A model generated the notes under the pieces. That model saw only the letters and a list, made by a program, of their open reading frames with translations, had not been told where the DNA came from and did no database searches. Both the position numbers and the translations under genes were made by a program. A stretch of 64,000 nt of DNA. Source: Marivirga arenosa. GTDB lineage: Bacteria > Bacteroidota > Bacteroidia > Cytophagales > Cyclobacteriaceae. The DNA is taken from assembly GCF_030503895.2 (NCBI RefSeq), contig NZ_CP129970.2, positions 2,961,001 through 3,025,000 of the forward strand. The letters run 5' to 3'. Shown piece by piece: positions 1 to 8,740 of the stretch (position 1 is the stretch's first letter; each line of letters starts with the position of its first letter).

Positions 1-453
1 TGGATGTAAACGAGTACTTCCATGTGGGGCAGCTTGTTCAACTTTCATGGAGGAACGTGTTTTACTTTGATCAGCTCTTACCCCATTAATCCAAATGTCA
101 TGCTTCATTAAAATGGCATCCATTGGTTGTGTTTTGTTTAAATAGCAGCAATAATCCGGATCAGAAGTGAAAAACATTTTTCCATCAGCATCCCTTTGCA
201 TGTTCTTAGGAGTAAGTGGTTTCAAATCGACTAGATTAGTAAGCCCAAAATCATTCATGATTTTATCACGAAAAGCCACTGTTTCAGGAAAATGATAGCC
301 GGTGTTGATAAAGTAAACTGGAATATCAGCATCAATTTCACTTAGCATATGTAATAATACTAAGCTATGTGATTGAAAAGAAGATGTTGTGAAATATTTC
401 TTCCCATCTTTCTGAAATTGGTTGAGTTTTTTATCCAGTTCTTTAAAAGTCAT
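1..453 (-). CDS. cysH: Phosphoadenylyl/adenylyl-sulfate reductase (CysH), partial
   Basis: This is the N-terminal 151 codons of a CysH-family reductase; the C-terminus lies beyond base 1. The enzyme reduces APS or PAPS to sulfite in assimilatory sulfate reduction. Visible family marks are the nucleotide-binding start TSSFQSHSLVLLHM (about 23-36), VYFINTGYHFPET (46-58), the double cysteine DPDYCCYLNKTQPM (Cys102-Cys103) and INGVRADQSKTRS (122-134). A CC pair here is typical of [4Fe-4S] enzymes, which usually prefer APS; the matching C-terminal CxxC would be outside the window. The ATG at 451-453 is the start. It lies downstream of metG on the same strand, separated by an 80-base spacer with a strong inverted repeat. 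Confidence 0.88.
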   Translation of the reverse strand, partial: MTFKELDKKLNQFQKDGKKYFTTSSFQSHSLVLLHMLSEIDADIPVYFINTGYHFPETVAFRDKIMNDFGLTNLVDLKPLTPKNMQRDADGKMFFTSDPDYCCYLNKTQPMDAILMKHDIWINGVRADQSKTRSSMKVEQAAPHGSTRLHP

Positions 454-465
454 GTTTAAGTATTT

Positions 466-524
466 GGTTGTAAGTAGTAGGTTGTAAGTATAAACTTATA
501 TCTATGGACTTAAAACCTACTACT
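466..524. repeat. 17-base imperfect inverted repeat with a nested direct repeat
   Basis: The arms are 473-489 (AGTAGTAGGTTGTAAGT) and 508-524 (ACTTAAAACCTACTACT). They pair over 17 bases with one mismatch and an 18-base loop. The left arm overlaps a direct repeat, GGTTGTAAGTA at 466-476 and again at 480-490. It sits between the metG stop and the cysH start. No T-run follows on the minus strand, so it is not a classic intrinsic terminator; it may be a dispersed palindromic repeat, an RNA-processing site or a weak attenuator. Confidence 0.7.
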
Positions 525-533
525 ATTTAAACT

Positions 534-2606
534 TTACGATATCGTACTTCCAGGATTCACTTTATTTCCTGGTTGCACAAACTGCAAATTTCCTTCTGCA
601 TCTTCGGCCATTAACACCATACCTTCAGAAACTTCTCCCATCATAGGGCGTGGTGCTAAGTTTACCAATACAGTTACTTGCTTTCCTTCTACTTCTTCAG
701 GAGTAAAATGTTTTGCAATACCGCTTAAAATGGTTCTTGTATCTAAGCCAGTGTCAATAGTTAGTTTTAAAAGTTTGTTAGATTTTTTAATCTTTTCTGC
801 CTTTACTACAGTGCCAACACGCATATCCATTTTCATGAAATCATCAAATTTGATTTCATCTTTTATTGGAGCTACTTCTATATCCTTATCAGTCATTTTA
901 TTTTCTTTTTTGGAGTTTTCAAGTTTTTGAACTTGCTTTTCAACTACCTCATCTTCTATCTTTTCAAAAAGTAATTCTGCTTTATTGATCGTGTGATTTG
1001 CTTCCAATAAATCAATACTACCTGCTAAATCCCAGGCAAAAGCTTCGATATTAAGCATTTTCCTCAATTTTTCAGCAGTGAAGGGTAAAAATGGTTCACA
1101 CACTATACTTAGATTAGCCGCAATCTGTAGGGCAATATTCATGATGGTTTTTACACGCTCAGGATTTTCCTTTTGTAGCTTCCAAGGTTCAGTTTCCGCT
1201 AAATATTTATTTCCTAGTCTGGCAAATTCCATCATTGCACTTAAAGCCTCTCTGAATTTGTAGTTTGTTATCTTTTCTTCAATAACATCAGGGAAACTTT
1301 TCAATTCATTTATCACCTCATGATCGTAATCAAAAAGTTCATTTCTTGCAGGTACTTTACCTTCGTAGTATTTGTGTGTAAGGACTACTGCACGGTTGAT
1401 GAAGTTTCCAAAAATCCCTACTAGCTCACTGTTATTTCTTGTTTGGAAATCTTTCCAAGTGAATTCATTGTCTTTGGTTTCTGGTAGTGTTGCGGCTAAT
1501 GCATAACGTAAAACATCTTCCTTGCCCGGGAATTCTTCAATGTATTCATGAAGCCAAACCGCCCAGTTTCTACTAGTTGAAAGTTTATCTCCTTCGAGAT
1601 TTAAGAATTCATTCGCAGGGACATTTTCAGGAAGAATATAGTCTCCGTGCGCATGTAGAATGACTGGAAATATTATACAATGGAATACAATATTATCTTT
1701 TCCTATGAAATGGATTAAAGTAGAATTGTCTTCTGGGTTTTCCTGTTTTTTCCAGTATTTCTCCCAATCAGTTCCATTTTCTTCTGCCCACTGTTGTGTT
1801 GAAGAAATATATCCTATTGGAGCATCCAACCAAACATATAGCTTTTTACCTTCAGCACCTTTTAAGGGAACATCAACACCCCAATCTAAATCTCTGGTCA
1901 TTGCTCTTGGCCTCAAACCTTCTTTCAACCATGAACTGCATTGACCATAAACATTAGGTTTCCATTTTCCTTTTTTACCCTCAATCAACCATTTTTCCAT
2001 CCATTCCTGGTATTTGTCAAGTGGTAAAAACCAATGTTTAGTAGTTTTTAATTCTGGAGTCTTACCACTTAAGGTAGATATGGGATTTATTAAGTCAGTT
2101 GGATTTAAAGAGCTTCCACATTTTTCACATTGATCACCGTAGGCTCCATCATTACCACATTTTGGGCATGTTCCAGTTATATATCGGTCTGCTAAAAACT
2201 GTTTGAAATCTTCATCATAATATTGCTCACTTTCTTTTTCTACAAACTCACCATTTTCATAGAGTTTTAAGAAAAATTCTTGAGAAAGCTTGTGATGATT
2301 TTCCGCTGAGGTACGGTGATACATATCAAAGTTAATACCTAATTTTTTAAAGGTATTTTTATTGAGCTCATGATATTTATCTATGATTTCATTAGGCGTA
2401 ATCCCCTCTTTCTTTGCTCTTATTGTTATAGCTGCACCATGTTCATCGCTACCACATATGTAAACAACATCCTTATTTCTCAATTTTAAATACCGTACAA
2501 AAATGTCTGAAGGTAAATATGCACCCGCTATATGGCCAATATGTAGAGGGCCATTCGCATAGGGTAAGGCCGCAGTTACAGTATATCTATTATTAAGTTT
2601 TTGCAT
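534..2606 (-). CDS. metG: Methionyl-tRNA synthetase
   Basis: Charges tRNA-Met with methionine in the cytoplasm. The class I catalytic core shows HIGH at residues 22-25 and the signature loop as KLSTS (341-345). A zinc knuckle with Cys147, Cys150, Cys160 and Cys163 marks the long MetG form. An anticodon-binding helical region follows. After a lysine-rich linker the last 100 or so residues form a Trbp111/EMAPII-like tRNA-binding domain (start near [14 protein letters not shown]). At 690 residues it has the usual length for Bacteroidota MetG with the appended domain. A perfect -7 box lies 17 bases upstream. Confidence 0.97.
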   Translation of the reverse strand: MQKLNNRYTVTAALPYANGPLHIGHIAGAYLPSDIFVRYLKLRNKDVVYICGSDEHGAAITIRAKKEGITPNEIIDKYHELNKNTFKKLGINFDMYHRTSAENHHKLSQEFFLKLYENGEFVEKESEQYYDEDFKQFLADRYITGTCPKCGNDGAYGDQCEKCGSSLNPTDLINPISTLSGKTPELKTTKHWFLPLDKYQEWMEKWLIEGKKGKWKPNVYGQCSSWLKEGLRPRAMTRDLDWGVDVPLKGAEGKKLYVWLDAPIGYISSTQQWAEENGTDWEKYWKKQENPEDNSTLIHFIGKDNIVFHCIIFPVILHAHGDYILPENVPANEFLNLEGDKLSTSRNWAVWLHEYIEEFPGKEDVLRYALAATLPETKDNEFTWKDFQTRNNSELVGIFGNFINRAVVLTHKYYEGKVPARNELFDYDHEVINELKSFPDVIEEKITNYKFREALSAMMEFARLGNKYLAETEPWKLQKENPERVKTIMNIALQIAANLSIVCEPFLPFTAEKLRKMLNIEAFAWDLAGSIDLLEANHTINKAELLFEKIEDEVVEKQVQKLENSKKENKMTDKDIEVAPIKDEIKFDDFMKMDMRVGTVVKAEKIKKSNKLLKLTIDTGLDTRTILSGIAKHFTPEEVEGKQVTVLVNLAPRPMMGEVSEGMVLMAEDAEGNLQFVQPGNKVNPGSTIS

Positions 2607-2622
2607 TACGATAATTTTGCTG

Positions 2623-2630
2623 CAAATATA
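2623..2630 (-). promoter_or_regulatory. Candidate -7 box for metG
   Basis: On the minus strand this reads TATATTTG, a perfect match to the Bacteroidota -7 consensus TAnnTTTG, 16 bases before the metG ATG. The nearest upstream TTG (2657-2659) is 26 bases away, a little beyond the usual 17-23, so the -33 element is uncertain. Confidence 0.45.
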
Positions 2631-2668
2631 GGAAGAATATAAGGAGAACTATATTTCAACTTATTAAT

Positions 2669-3517
2669 TTGGTTTATTTTTACCTACTATATTTACTATA
2701 TCTAAATCAAAAGTCAAAATTGGGAATAGGCAGAATTTGTCCAGAAGAACCACTATCGCTTTACATAAAAGAGATTTATCATGCTTCCTTCACAAATGAA
2801 GATAGAATACCTGTTTTGGATGATTGTTGTCACGATTTGGTGCTTTTTAGAGAAGCAGACGCTCGTTTATATTGTGCTGAATTTACAGAAGGCATAGATA
2901 TCAATCATCACATATTTAGCATTTCTAATATTTCTCCTCCCTTTTCAATTGAGTTTCCTAAATCTTTAAATTTTATTACCGTAAAATTCCAGCCATGGTG
3001 TAATAAATTGTTTTTTGGTGGAAAATGGAAACCTGGAATAAATGATGTTTCTCAACACTTTAAGCCGATTTTTAAAACAAACGATGCTAGTGAATTTTTT
3101 GAAATGGACGATCCATTTGAAGTAATGCAGCTGAAGCTAAAAGATTATATTAAGACCTTTAATTTGAGCGATAAACTGAGATTATTAAAGCAAATTATTG
3201 AATTAATCTATCAGCACTCAGGGCAATTAAAAGTAAATGATATAGAAAAAAGATTTGATCTAAGCAGACAGTATTTAAATAAATTATTTAAAGAAGAAGT
3301 TCAATACTCCATTAAGCATTTCATTGGAATGGTTAGAGTAATGAATGCAGTAAAAACCCAACTTCACAATCCTAAGATTTCCATGACGAAATTAGCCTAT
3401 GAAGTGGGATATTATGACCAAGCTCATTTTGTTAGAGATTTTCAGAAGGTGGCAGGAATGTCACCCAAAAAGTTCTTTAATCTCAATGGAGCTTTTTTTA
3501 AAAGGCATAAGGTATAA
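2669..3517 (+). CDS. AraC-family transcriptional regulator
   Basis: A 282-residue predicted DNA-binding regulator. The C-terminal third is an AraC/XylS double helix-turn-helix: first helix pair around DIEKRFDLSRQYLNKLFKEE and second around ISMTKLAYEVGYYDQAHFVR, ending with the typical MSPKKFF. The N-terminal 150 residues resemble the ligand/oligomerisation domain of small Bacteroidota AraC proteins; I cannot name a ligand. There is no ATG near the 5' end: the frame opens with TTG at 2669, and a TTG at 2720 is an equally plausible start because the first residues are only hydrophobic filler. It is divergent from metG and convergent with the next gene. Confidence 0.85.
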   Translation: MVYFYLLYLLYLNQKSKLGIGRICPEEPLSLYIKEIYHASFTNEDRIPVLDDCCHDLVLFREADARLYCAEFTEGIDINHHIFSISNISPPFSIEFPKSLNFITVKFQPWCNKLFFGGKWKPGINDVSQHFKPIFKTNDASEFFEMDDPFEVMQLKLKDYIKTFNLSDKLRLLKQIIELIYQHSGQLKVNDIEKRFDLSRQYLNKLFKEEVQYSIKHFIGMVRVMNAVKTQLHNPKISMTKLAYEVGYYDQAHFVRDFQKVAGMSPKKFFNLNGAFFKRHKV

Positions 3518-3521
3518 ACTA

Positions 3522-4835
3522 TTAATCAACTAAAACGCCTTCCCATCTTACCCCTTGAAAATCCATCAGGGCAATAGGATTACCATTTGCATCAGTAGTG
3601 AAAACAAACGACTCTTTACTTTTCGGATCCCAGAAAAAAGTAGAATCATTTTCAGGAATTAGTTCGCCTGCAAAATTTCCTTTTTGATAGCCATTCAGTT
3701 GATCTTCTTCCAATTTTACTTCTATAACGATATGACCCGCATCTATGAAATCATAAGTGCCTACATATTTTTCTAATATTGATGATGGAACTTCAATAGC
3801 TTTTCTGTTCACTTCCTTTGGTATTTCCACTTCATCTCCATTCATTATTGCGATCAGATCTTTCGTAAGTCTTGAAAAAGGAATGTTGTCATAATTGGCT
3901 AAGAATATAATTTTATATCCTTTTTGTAAATCTGTATAAACCCATGCTCTTTTACCTTTGGTTCCTCCGGCATGAGTGATGATGTTATCTTCAGCTAACT
4001 CATTATAGAGCCTATGTTCTGTAATGAAGTCAAGAAATTTTTTCATGTCTTCCACCGTTGAAAAAGTATGTCCTTGTTGCATATCAGATTCATTTTCCCC
4101 TACAAATTGAATAGAATCATTCTTTTCAGTATGTCCAAAAGCATATTTATTTAATTGACCTTTGGGATCTAAATAATGGCTGCCGGAATTTTTCATTTTA
4201 AGAGGATCGAAAAAATTATTTCTTAAATAGTCTGCGTAGGTTCCCCCATTTACGTCACCAATAATCTTATATAGAAGTTGAAAGCCTGAATTTGAATATC
4301 GGGTATCAGTGCCAGGTTCAAATTCTAATTTTTCTTGCTTAATTAATTCCACAACTTCTTCTGGAGATAATTCAGCAGTATTTCCATCGAAATTGGAGAG
4401 TTCTCGACCTAAACCTGACTGATGATGCATCAAATGACTTATTGTAATTTCATCCCCTCTAGGAAAGTCCGGAAAAAAGTCAGAAAGCTTTTGATCAAAT
4501 GCTAATTTTCCTTCATGTTCTAGTTTTACTAGGGAAGCTTTTGCAAATAGTTTTGCTATAGATCGAAGGTCAAATTGATGCTGCACACTTATTTTTAAAG
4601 TAGGAATTTCCGCTTCTATATTGTATGCCTTTGAGAAAACATGGCCTGCACTGTCTTCAACTAAAAGTACACCGTTAAACTGCTTTAGTTGAGTCAGTGC
4701 AGTCATATATTGATTTAGTAATTCAAAACCTTGCTCTTGACCTTTTAGAGATAAATTTGATTGCTTTTTAATTGAATCACACCCCACTAAAACAATATTT
4801 GTAACTGTAAGTAGAACTAAAAATTTAATTTTCAT
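3522..4835 (-). CDS. Serine beta-lactamase-fold hydrolase, lipoprotein
   Basis: A 437-residue class C beta-lactamase/penicillin-binding-protein-fold protein (PF00144 type). The N-terminus has a lipoprotein signal with Cys19 in LVGCDS, so it is exported and lipid-anchored. Active-site motifs can be followed: SxxK as SIAK in the LRSIAKLFAKASLVK segment, Tyr-Ser-Asn in YSNSGFQLLYKIIG, and a HxG-like HAGGTKG replacing the KTG triad. The last 100 residues look like the beta-rich C-terminal extension common in Bacteroidota esterase/peptidase homologues. Substrate unknown; an esterase or D-aminopeptidase is as likely as beta-lactam hydrolysis. Its end is 4 bases from the end of the convergent AraC gene. 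Confidence 0.87.
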   Translation of the reverse strand: MKIKFLVLLTVTNIVLVGCDSIKKQSNLSLKGQEQGFELLNQYMTALTQLKQFNGVLLVEDSAGHVFSKAYNIEAEIPTLKISVQHQFDLRSIAKLFAKASLVKLEHEGKLAFDQKLSDFFPDFPRGDEITISHLMHHQSGLGRELSNFDGNTAELSPEEVVELIKQEKLEFEPGTDTRYSNSGFQLLYKIIGDVNGGTYADYLRNNFFDPLKMKNSGSHYLDPKGQLNKYAFGHTEKNDSIQFVGENESDMQQGHTFSTVEDMKKFLDFITEHRLYNELAEDNIITHAGGTKGKRAWVYTDLQKGYKIIFLANYDNIPFSRLTKDLIAIMNGDEVEIPKEVNRKAIEVPSSILEKYVGTYDFIDAGHIVIEVKLEEDQLNGYQKGNFAGELIPENDSTFFWDPKSKESFVFTTDANGNPIALMDFQGVRWEGVLVD

Positions 4836-5199
4836 ACTTTGTGCTTTTTACAAAATTGGGGATAGGCTGGGATAAAAAATTGTAAAAATGGAAAGTGCTG
4901 AAAATATATTGGAGATAAATAGAATAAAGACAGTATTTTTCTTTAATCATTATATTCTATATAAAGAATTTTCTGCTTCTTAAATGTTCTCGTACTGTTG
5001 ATTTATTACTATCAGTAATTTCAACCAAAATAAAGAACTTATACAAACCACATTATTTCTCGCTCTGAATTATTGTCTTTAATAAAAATTAATAAGTACC
5101 TATTTCTTAATTAATGGTGCTTTTTCTTCCCTTTCTCGTCTTAGCTTTTTAAATTCAGCATCCTAAAAAAACTGATCTAATTTATTATAAAACATCAAT
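4836..5199. other. Intergenic region upstream of pyruvate carboxylase
   Basis: A 364-base AT-rich spacer between divergent genes. I see no convincing gene, tRNA or strong hairpin, and no perfect TAnnTTTG box close to the pyc start. It presumably holds promoters for both flanking genes, but I cannot place them. Confidence 0.5.
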
Positions 5200-8100
5200 A
5201 TGACAACGAAACTTTTTGAAATTAATAAACTACTTGTAGCTAATAGAGGAGAAATTGCTATACGTGTTTTAAGAGCCGCATCAGAGCTCAGGATCCGTAC
5301 TGTAGCAGTTTACACTTATGAGGATCGATATTCGTTGCATCGTTATAAAGCTGATGAGGCTTATCAAATTGGTAAAGATGATGATCCTTTAAAACCTTAT
5401 CTTGATATAGAAGAAATTATAAGTCTGGCTAAAAATAAAGGAGTGGATGCAATTCATCCAGGTTATGGCTTTTTATCAGAGAATGTAAAGTTAGCAAGAA
5501 GATGTAGAGAAGAGGGGATTATTTTTGTTGGCCCTGAACCTGAAGTGATGAATGCCCTGGGAGATAAGGTTCGTGCAAAAGACATTGCCATAAAAGCAAA
5601 TGTTCCAATTATTGAGGATAGTAAGATTGAATTAATAGATACTGAAACTGCAGTTAAAGAAGCCAATAGAATTGGTTATCCTATCATGGTGAAAGCTGCT
5701 GCCGGAGGTGGTGGAAGAGGGATGAGAGTCGTTCAAAATGAATCACAATTAAAAACTGCTTTTATTGACTCCAAAAGTGAAGCAGGAAATGCCTTTGGAG
5801 ATGATACCATTTTCTTAGAAAGATATATTGATCACCCTAAGCATATTGAGGTGCAGATAATGGGTGATAATTATGGAAATATTGTCCATTTATTTGAACG
5901 TGACTGCTCAGTTCAAAGGCGATTTCAAAAAGTGGTGGAGGTAGCACCATCTGCTAACTTATCTCAGGAAACCAAAGATAAACTCTATGAATATGCATTA
6001 GCCATAACTAGAGAAGTAAACTACAATAATGTTGGTACGGTTGAATTCCTAGTTGATAAGGATGAAAATATATTCTTTATTGAAGTAAATCCTAGAATTC
6101 AAGTTGAGCATACCATTACAGAAGAAATTACGGGAGTTGATATTGTCCGTTCTCAGATTTTGATTGCCAAGGGACATGCTTTAAAAGATCCAAGAATATA
6201 TATAAAAGATCAATCTGATGTGCATTGTAATGGCTATGCCATTCAATGTAGAATTACCACTGAAGACCCTGAAAATGGATTTAAACCTGATTATGGTACT
6301 ATTATAGCGTATAGAAATGCGGGTGGTTTTGGAATAAGAATTGACGAAGGAAGTTCTTATGCGGGTGTAAATATTTCACCTTTCTTTGATTCCATGTTAG
6401 TGAAAGTGTCTTCTCATGGCCGAACTTTGAGAGGTGCAGCTCAAAGACTTCACCGTGCTTTACGAGAATTCAGAATTAGAGGGGTGAAAACCAATATTGG
6501 GTTCCTTGAAAACGTAATTTCTCATCCAACATTTTATAATGGTGAGTGTAATGTGAAATTTATTGATGAGAATCCTGATTTATTTAAAATCACTCAGAAA
6601 TTCGATAGAGGAACCAAGACCTTACGCTTTATAGCAGATGTAAGTGTAAATGGTCATCCTGATGTGAAATTTAAGGATGAAAATAAGAAATTTAGGCATC
6701 CCGTGATCCCTGATTATGATAAGTACGGGACTTTTCCAAAGGGCACTAAAAATTTATTGACAGAATTAGGCCCTGAAAAATTTTCAGAATGGCTTAAAAA
6801 GGAAAAGGCAATCCATTATACGGATACTACTTTCAGAGATGCGCATCAGTCATTGCTTGCCACTCGAATGAGAGGTATTGATATGATGAAAGTTGCAGAA
6901 GGCTACGCAAAAAATAATCCTGAGATATTCTCTATGGAGGTTTGGGGAGGAGCTACCTTTGACGTTTGTATGCGGTTTTTACATGAGAACCCATGGGAGA
7001 GATTAGCTAAGTTCAGAAGAGCTATGCCTAATATTCTTCTACAAATGTTACTAAGAGGTTCTAATGCTGTAGGGTATAAAGCTTATCCTGATAATTTGAT
7101 TGAGAAGTTTATTGAAAAATCTGCTGAAACTGGAATTGACGTATTCAGAATTTTTGACTCTCTGAACTGGCTTGAGGCTATGAAAGTGAGTATTAAAACC
7201 GTTCGCGAAAGGACCAATTCAATTGCCGAAGCATCGGTGTGTTATACAGGGGATATTTTGGATCCAAATCAGGACAAATACACTTTAGAATATTATGTTG
7301 ATTTTGCTAAGCAATTGGAAAATGAAGGGGCTCATATCATTGCAATTAAAGATATGGCAGGATTACTTAAACCTTATGCAGCAAAAGAGCTGATTTCAGC
7401 TTTAAAATCAGAAATAAATCTCCCAATTCACTTACATACGCACGATACATCTTCTGTTCAATCCGCTACTTATTTACAAGCCATTGAAGCAGGGGTGGAT
7501 GTGGTGGATGTTGCTTTAGGTAGCATGTCGGGTTTAACCTCGCAGCCTAACTTTAATTCTGTTGCTAGTTATATGCAAGGGCATGAAAGAGAACAAAAGA
7601 TCAATATAAAATCATTAAATGATTATTCTACATATTGGGAGTATGTCCGCGAATATTATTATCCATTTGAGTCAGGATTAAAAGCTGGTACTGCTGAAAT
7701 TTATGATAATGAAATTCCAGGTGGTCAATATTCTAACTTGCGTCCGCAGGCTGAGGCATTAGGATTAGGGGATAAATTTGAGACTATCAAACATAATTAT
7801 GCGCTGGTAAATAAAATGTTTGGAGACTTGGTTAAAGTAACGCCATCTTCTAAAGTAGTGGGGGATATGGCTTTATATATGACCTCAAATAATTTAACTC
7901 CTAATGACATTTTCGAAAAAGGACATACTTTATCATTCCCAGATTCAGTAGTGGATTTATTTAGAGGAGAATTAGGACAGCCAGCTGGAGGTTTTCCTCA
8001 AGATTTAAGTAAAATAATTTTAAAAGGTGAAAAGCCTTTCACGGACAGACCAAATAAACATTTAACTCCTGTTGATTTTGACCATGAATTAGAAGAATTC

Positions 8101-8649
8101 AAAAAGAAATTTGATGGGCATGATGATGAACTTGATTTAATAGCTTATTTACTTTATCCAAAGGTATACGAAGAGTTTTATAAGCATCAGCAAAAATTTG
8201 GTGAAGTAGGCTACATTCCAACTTTAGCCTTTTTCTATGGAATGAAAAATGGTGAGGAAATTTTGGTTGAAATTTCTGAGGGTAAAACAATTATCATAAA
8301 GCTTCTTTATATTTCTGAACCTAATGATGAAGGATTAAGAACCGTTTCCTTTGAATTAAACGGTCAAACCCGAAGAGTGAAAATCAAAGATAATTCTGCA
8401 AAAGTAGATAAGGTTACGAATCAGAAAGTATCGAATGAAAATGAAGTAGGGGCTCCTTTACAAGGAAAGCTTGCTTCTATAAAAGTAAAACCTGGAGATG
8501 AGGTGACAGAGAACACGGCATTGTTTGTAATCGAGGCAATGAAAATGGAATCTTCCATTACAGCCCCTATGGCCGGAGTTGTAAAATCTGTTCATCTTAA
8601 AGCAGGTGATATGGTGGAACAAGATGATCTGGTTATAAGCCTTGAGTAA
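5200..8649 (+). CDS. pyc: Pyruvate carboxylase
   Basis: Carboxylates pyruvate to oxaloacetate using ATP, bicarbonate and biotin, refilling the TCA cycle. All domains are on one 1149-residue chain. Residues 1-450 are biotin carboxylase with the ATP-grasp glycine loop AAAGGGGRGMRVV. From about 535 comes the carboxyltransferase (TFRDAHQSLLATRMR), followed by the PYC/OADA central domain. The C-terminus is a biotin carrier domain with EAMKMES and biotinyl Lys1115. Full length for a single-chain enzyme. The ATG at 5200 fits the domain start. It is followed by its own terminator, then aconitase. Confidence 0.97.
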   Translation: MTTKLFEINKLLVANRGEIAIRVLRAASELRIRTVAVYTYEDRYSLHRYKADEAYQIGKDDDPLKPYLDIEEIISLAKNKGVDAIHPGYGFLSENVKLARRCREEGIIFVGPEPEVMNALGDKVRAKDIAIKANVPIIEDSKIELIDTETAVKEANRIGYPIMVKAAAGGGGRGMRVVQNESQLKTAFIDSKSEAGNAFGDDTIFLERYIDHPKHIEVQIMGDNYGNIVHLFERDCSVQRRFQKVVEVAPSANLSQETKDKLYEYALAITREVNYNNVGTVEFLVDKDENIFFIEVNPRIQVEHTITEEITGVDIVRSQILIAKGHALKDPRIYIKDQSDVHCNGYAIQCRITTEDPENGFKPDYGTIIAYRNAGGFGIRIDEGSSYAGVNISPFFDSMLVKVSSHGRTLRGAAQRLHRALREFRIRGVKTNIGFLENVISHPTFYNGECNVKFIDENPDLFKITQKFDRGTKTLRFIADVSVNGHPDVKFKDENKKFRHPVIPDYDKYGTFPKGTKNLLTELGPEKFSEWLKKEKAIHYTDTTFRDAHQSLLATRMRGIDMMKVAEGYAKNNPEIFSMEVWGGATFDVCMRFLHENPWERLAKFRRAMPNILLQMLLRGSNAVGYKAYPDNLIEKFIEKSAETGIDVFRIFDSLNWLEAMKVSIKTVRERTNSIAEASVCYTGDILDPNQDKYTLEYYVDFAKQLENEGAHIIAIKDMAGLLKPYAAKELISALKSEINLPIHLHTHDTSSVQSATYLQAIEAGVDVVDVALGSMSGLTSQPNFNSVASYMQGHEREQKINIKSLNDYSTYWEYVREYYYPFESGLKAGTAEIYDNEIPGGQYSNLRPQAEALGLGDKFETIKHNYALVNKMFGDLVKVTPSSKVVGDMALYMTSNNLTPNDIFEKGHTLSFPDSVVDLFRGELGQPAGGFPQDLSKIILKGEKPFTDRPNKHLTPVDFDHELEEFKKKFDGHDDELDLIAYLLYPKVYEEFYKHQQKFGEVGYIPTLAFFYGMKNGEEILVEISEGKTIIIKLLYISEPNDEGLRTVSFELNGQTRRVKIKDNSAKVDKVTNQKVSNENEVGAPLQGKLASIKVKPGDEVTENTALFVIEAMKMESSITAPMAGVVKSVHLKAGDMVEQDDLVISLE

Positions 8650-8673
8650 CATTTTGTAATAAAATGGGTTAAT

Positions 8674-8709
8674 AAAGGAGGTTATGAAGAGTTATAACCT
8701 CCTTTTTTA
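8674..8709 (+). terminator. Intrinsic terminator after pyc
   Basis: A perfect 12-base stem (8674-8685 pairing with 8694-8705) with an 8-base loop runs into a T-run at 8703-8708. It lies 25 bases past the pyc stop, so pyc and the aconitase gene are probably separate transcripts. Confidence 0.85.
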
Positions 8710-8740
8710 TTATCAACTTTTAAACTAAAACTTTTTCACT

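Noticed and set aside
3522-4835. Antibiotic resistance beta-lactamase
   Set aside because: The fold matches, but the HAGG motif, the beta-rich C-terminus and the chromosomal housekeeping context fit a generic serine hydrolase better.
5100-5162. Minus-strand open stretch encoding a hydrophilic peptide (DAEFKKLRREREEK...)
   Set aside because: About 20 codons between two stops with no start codon. It might be a gene remnant, but it is too short to support.
24-5199. Search for tRNA, rRNA, CRISPR or insertion-sequence signals, here and in the rest of the window
   Set aside because: No cloverleaf-like sequence, regular spacer-repeat array or transposase motif was found by eye; a covariance-model scan would be needed for small RNAs.
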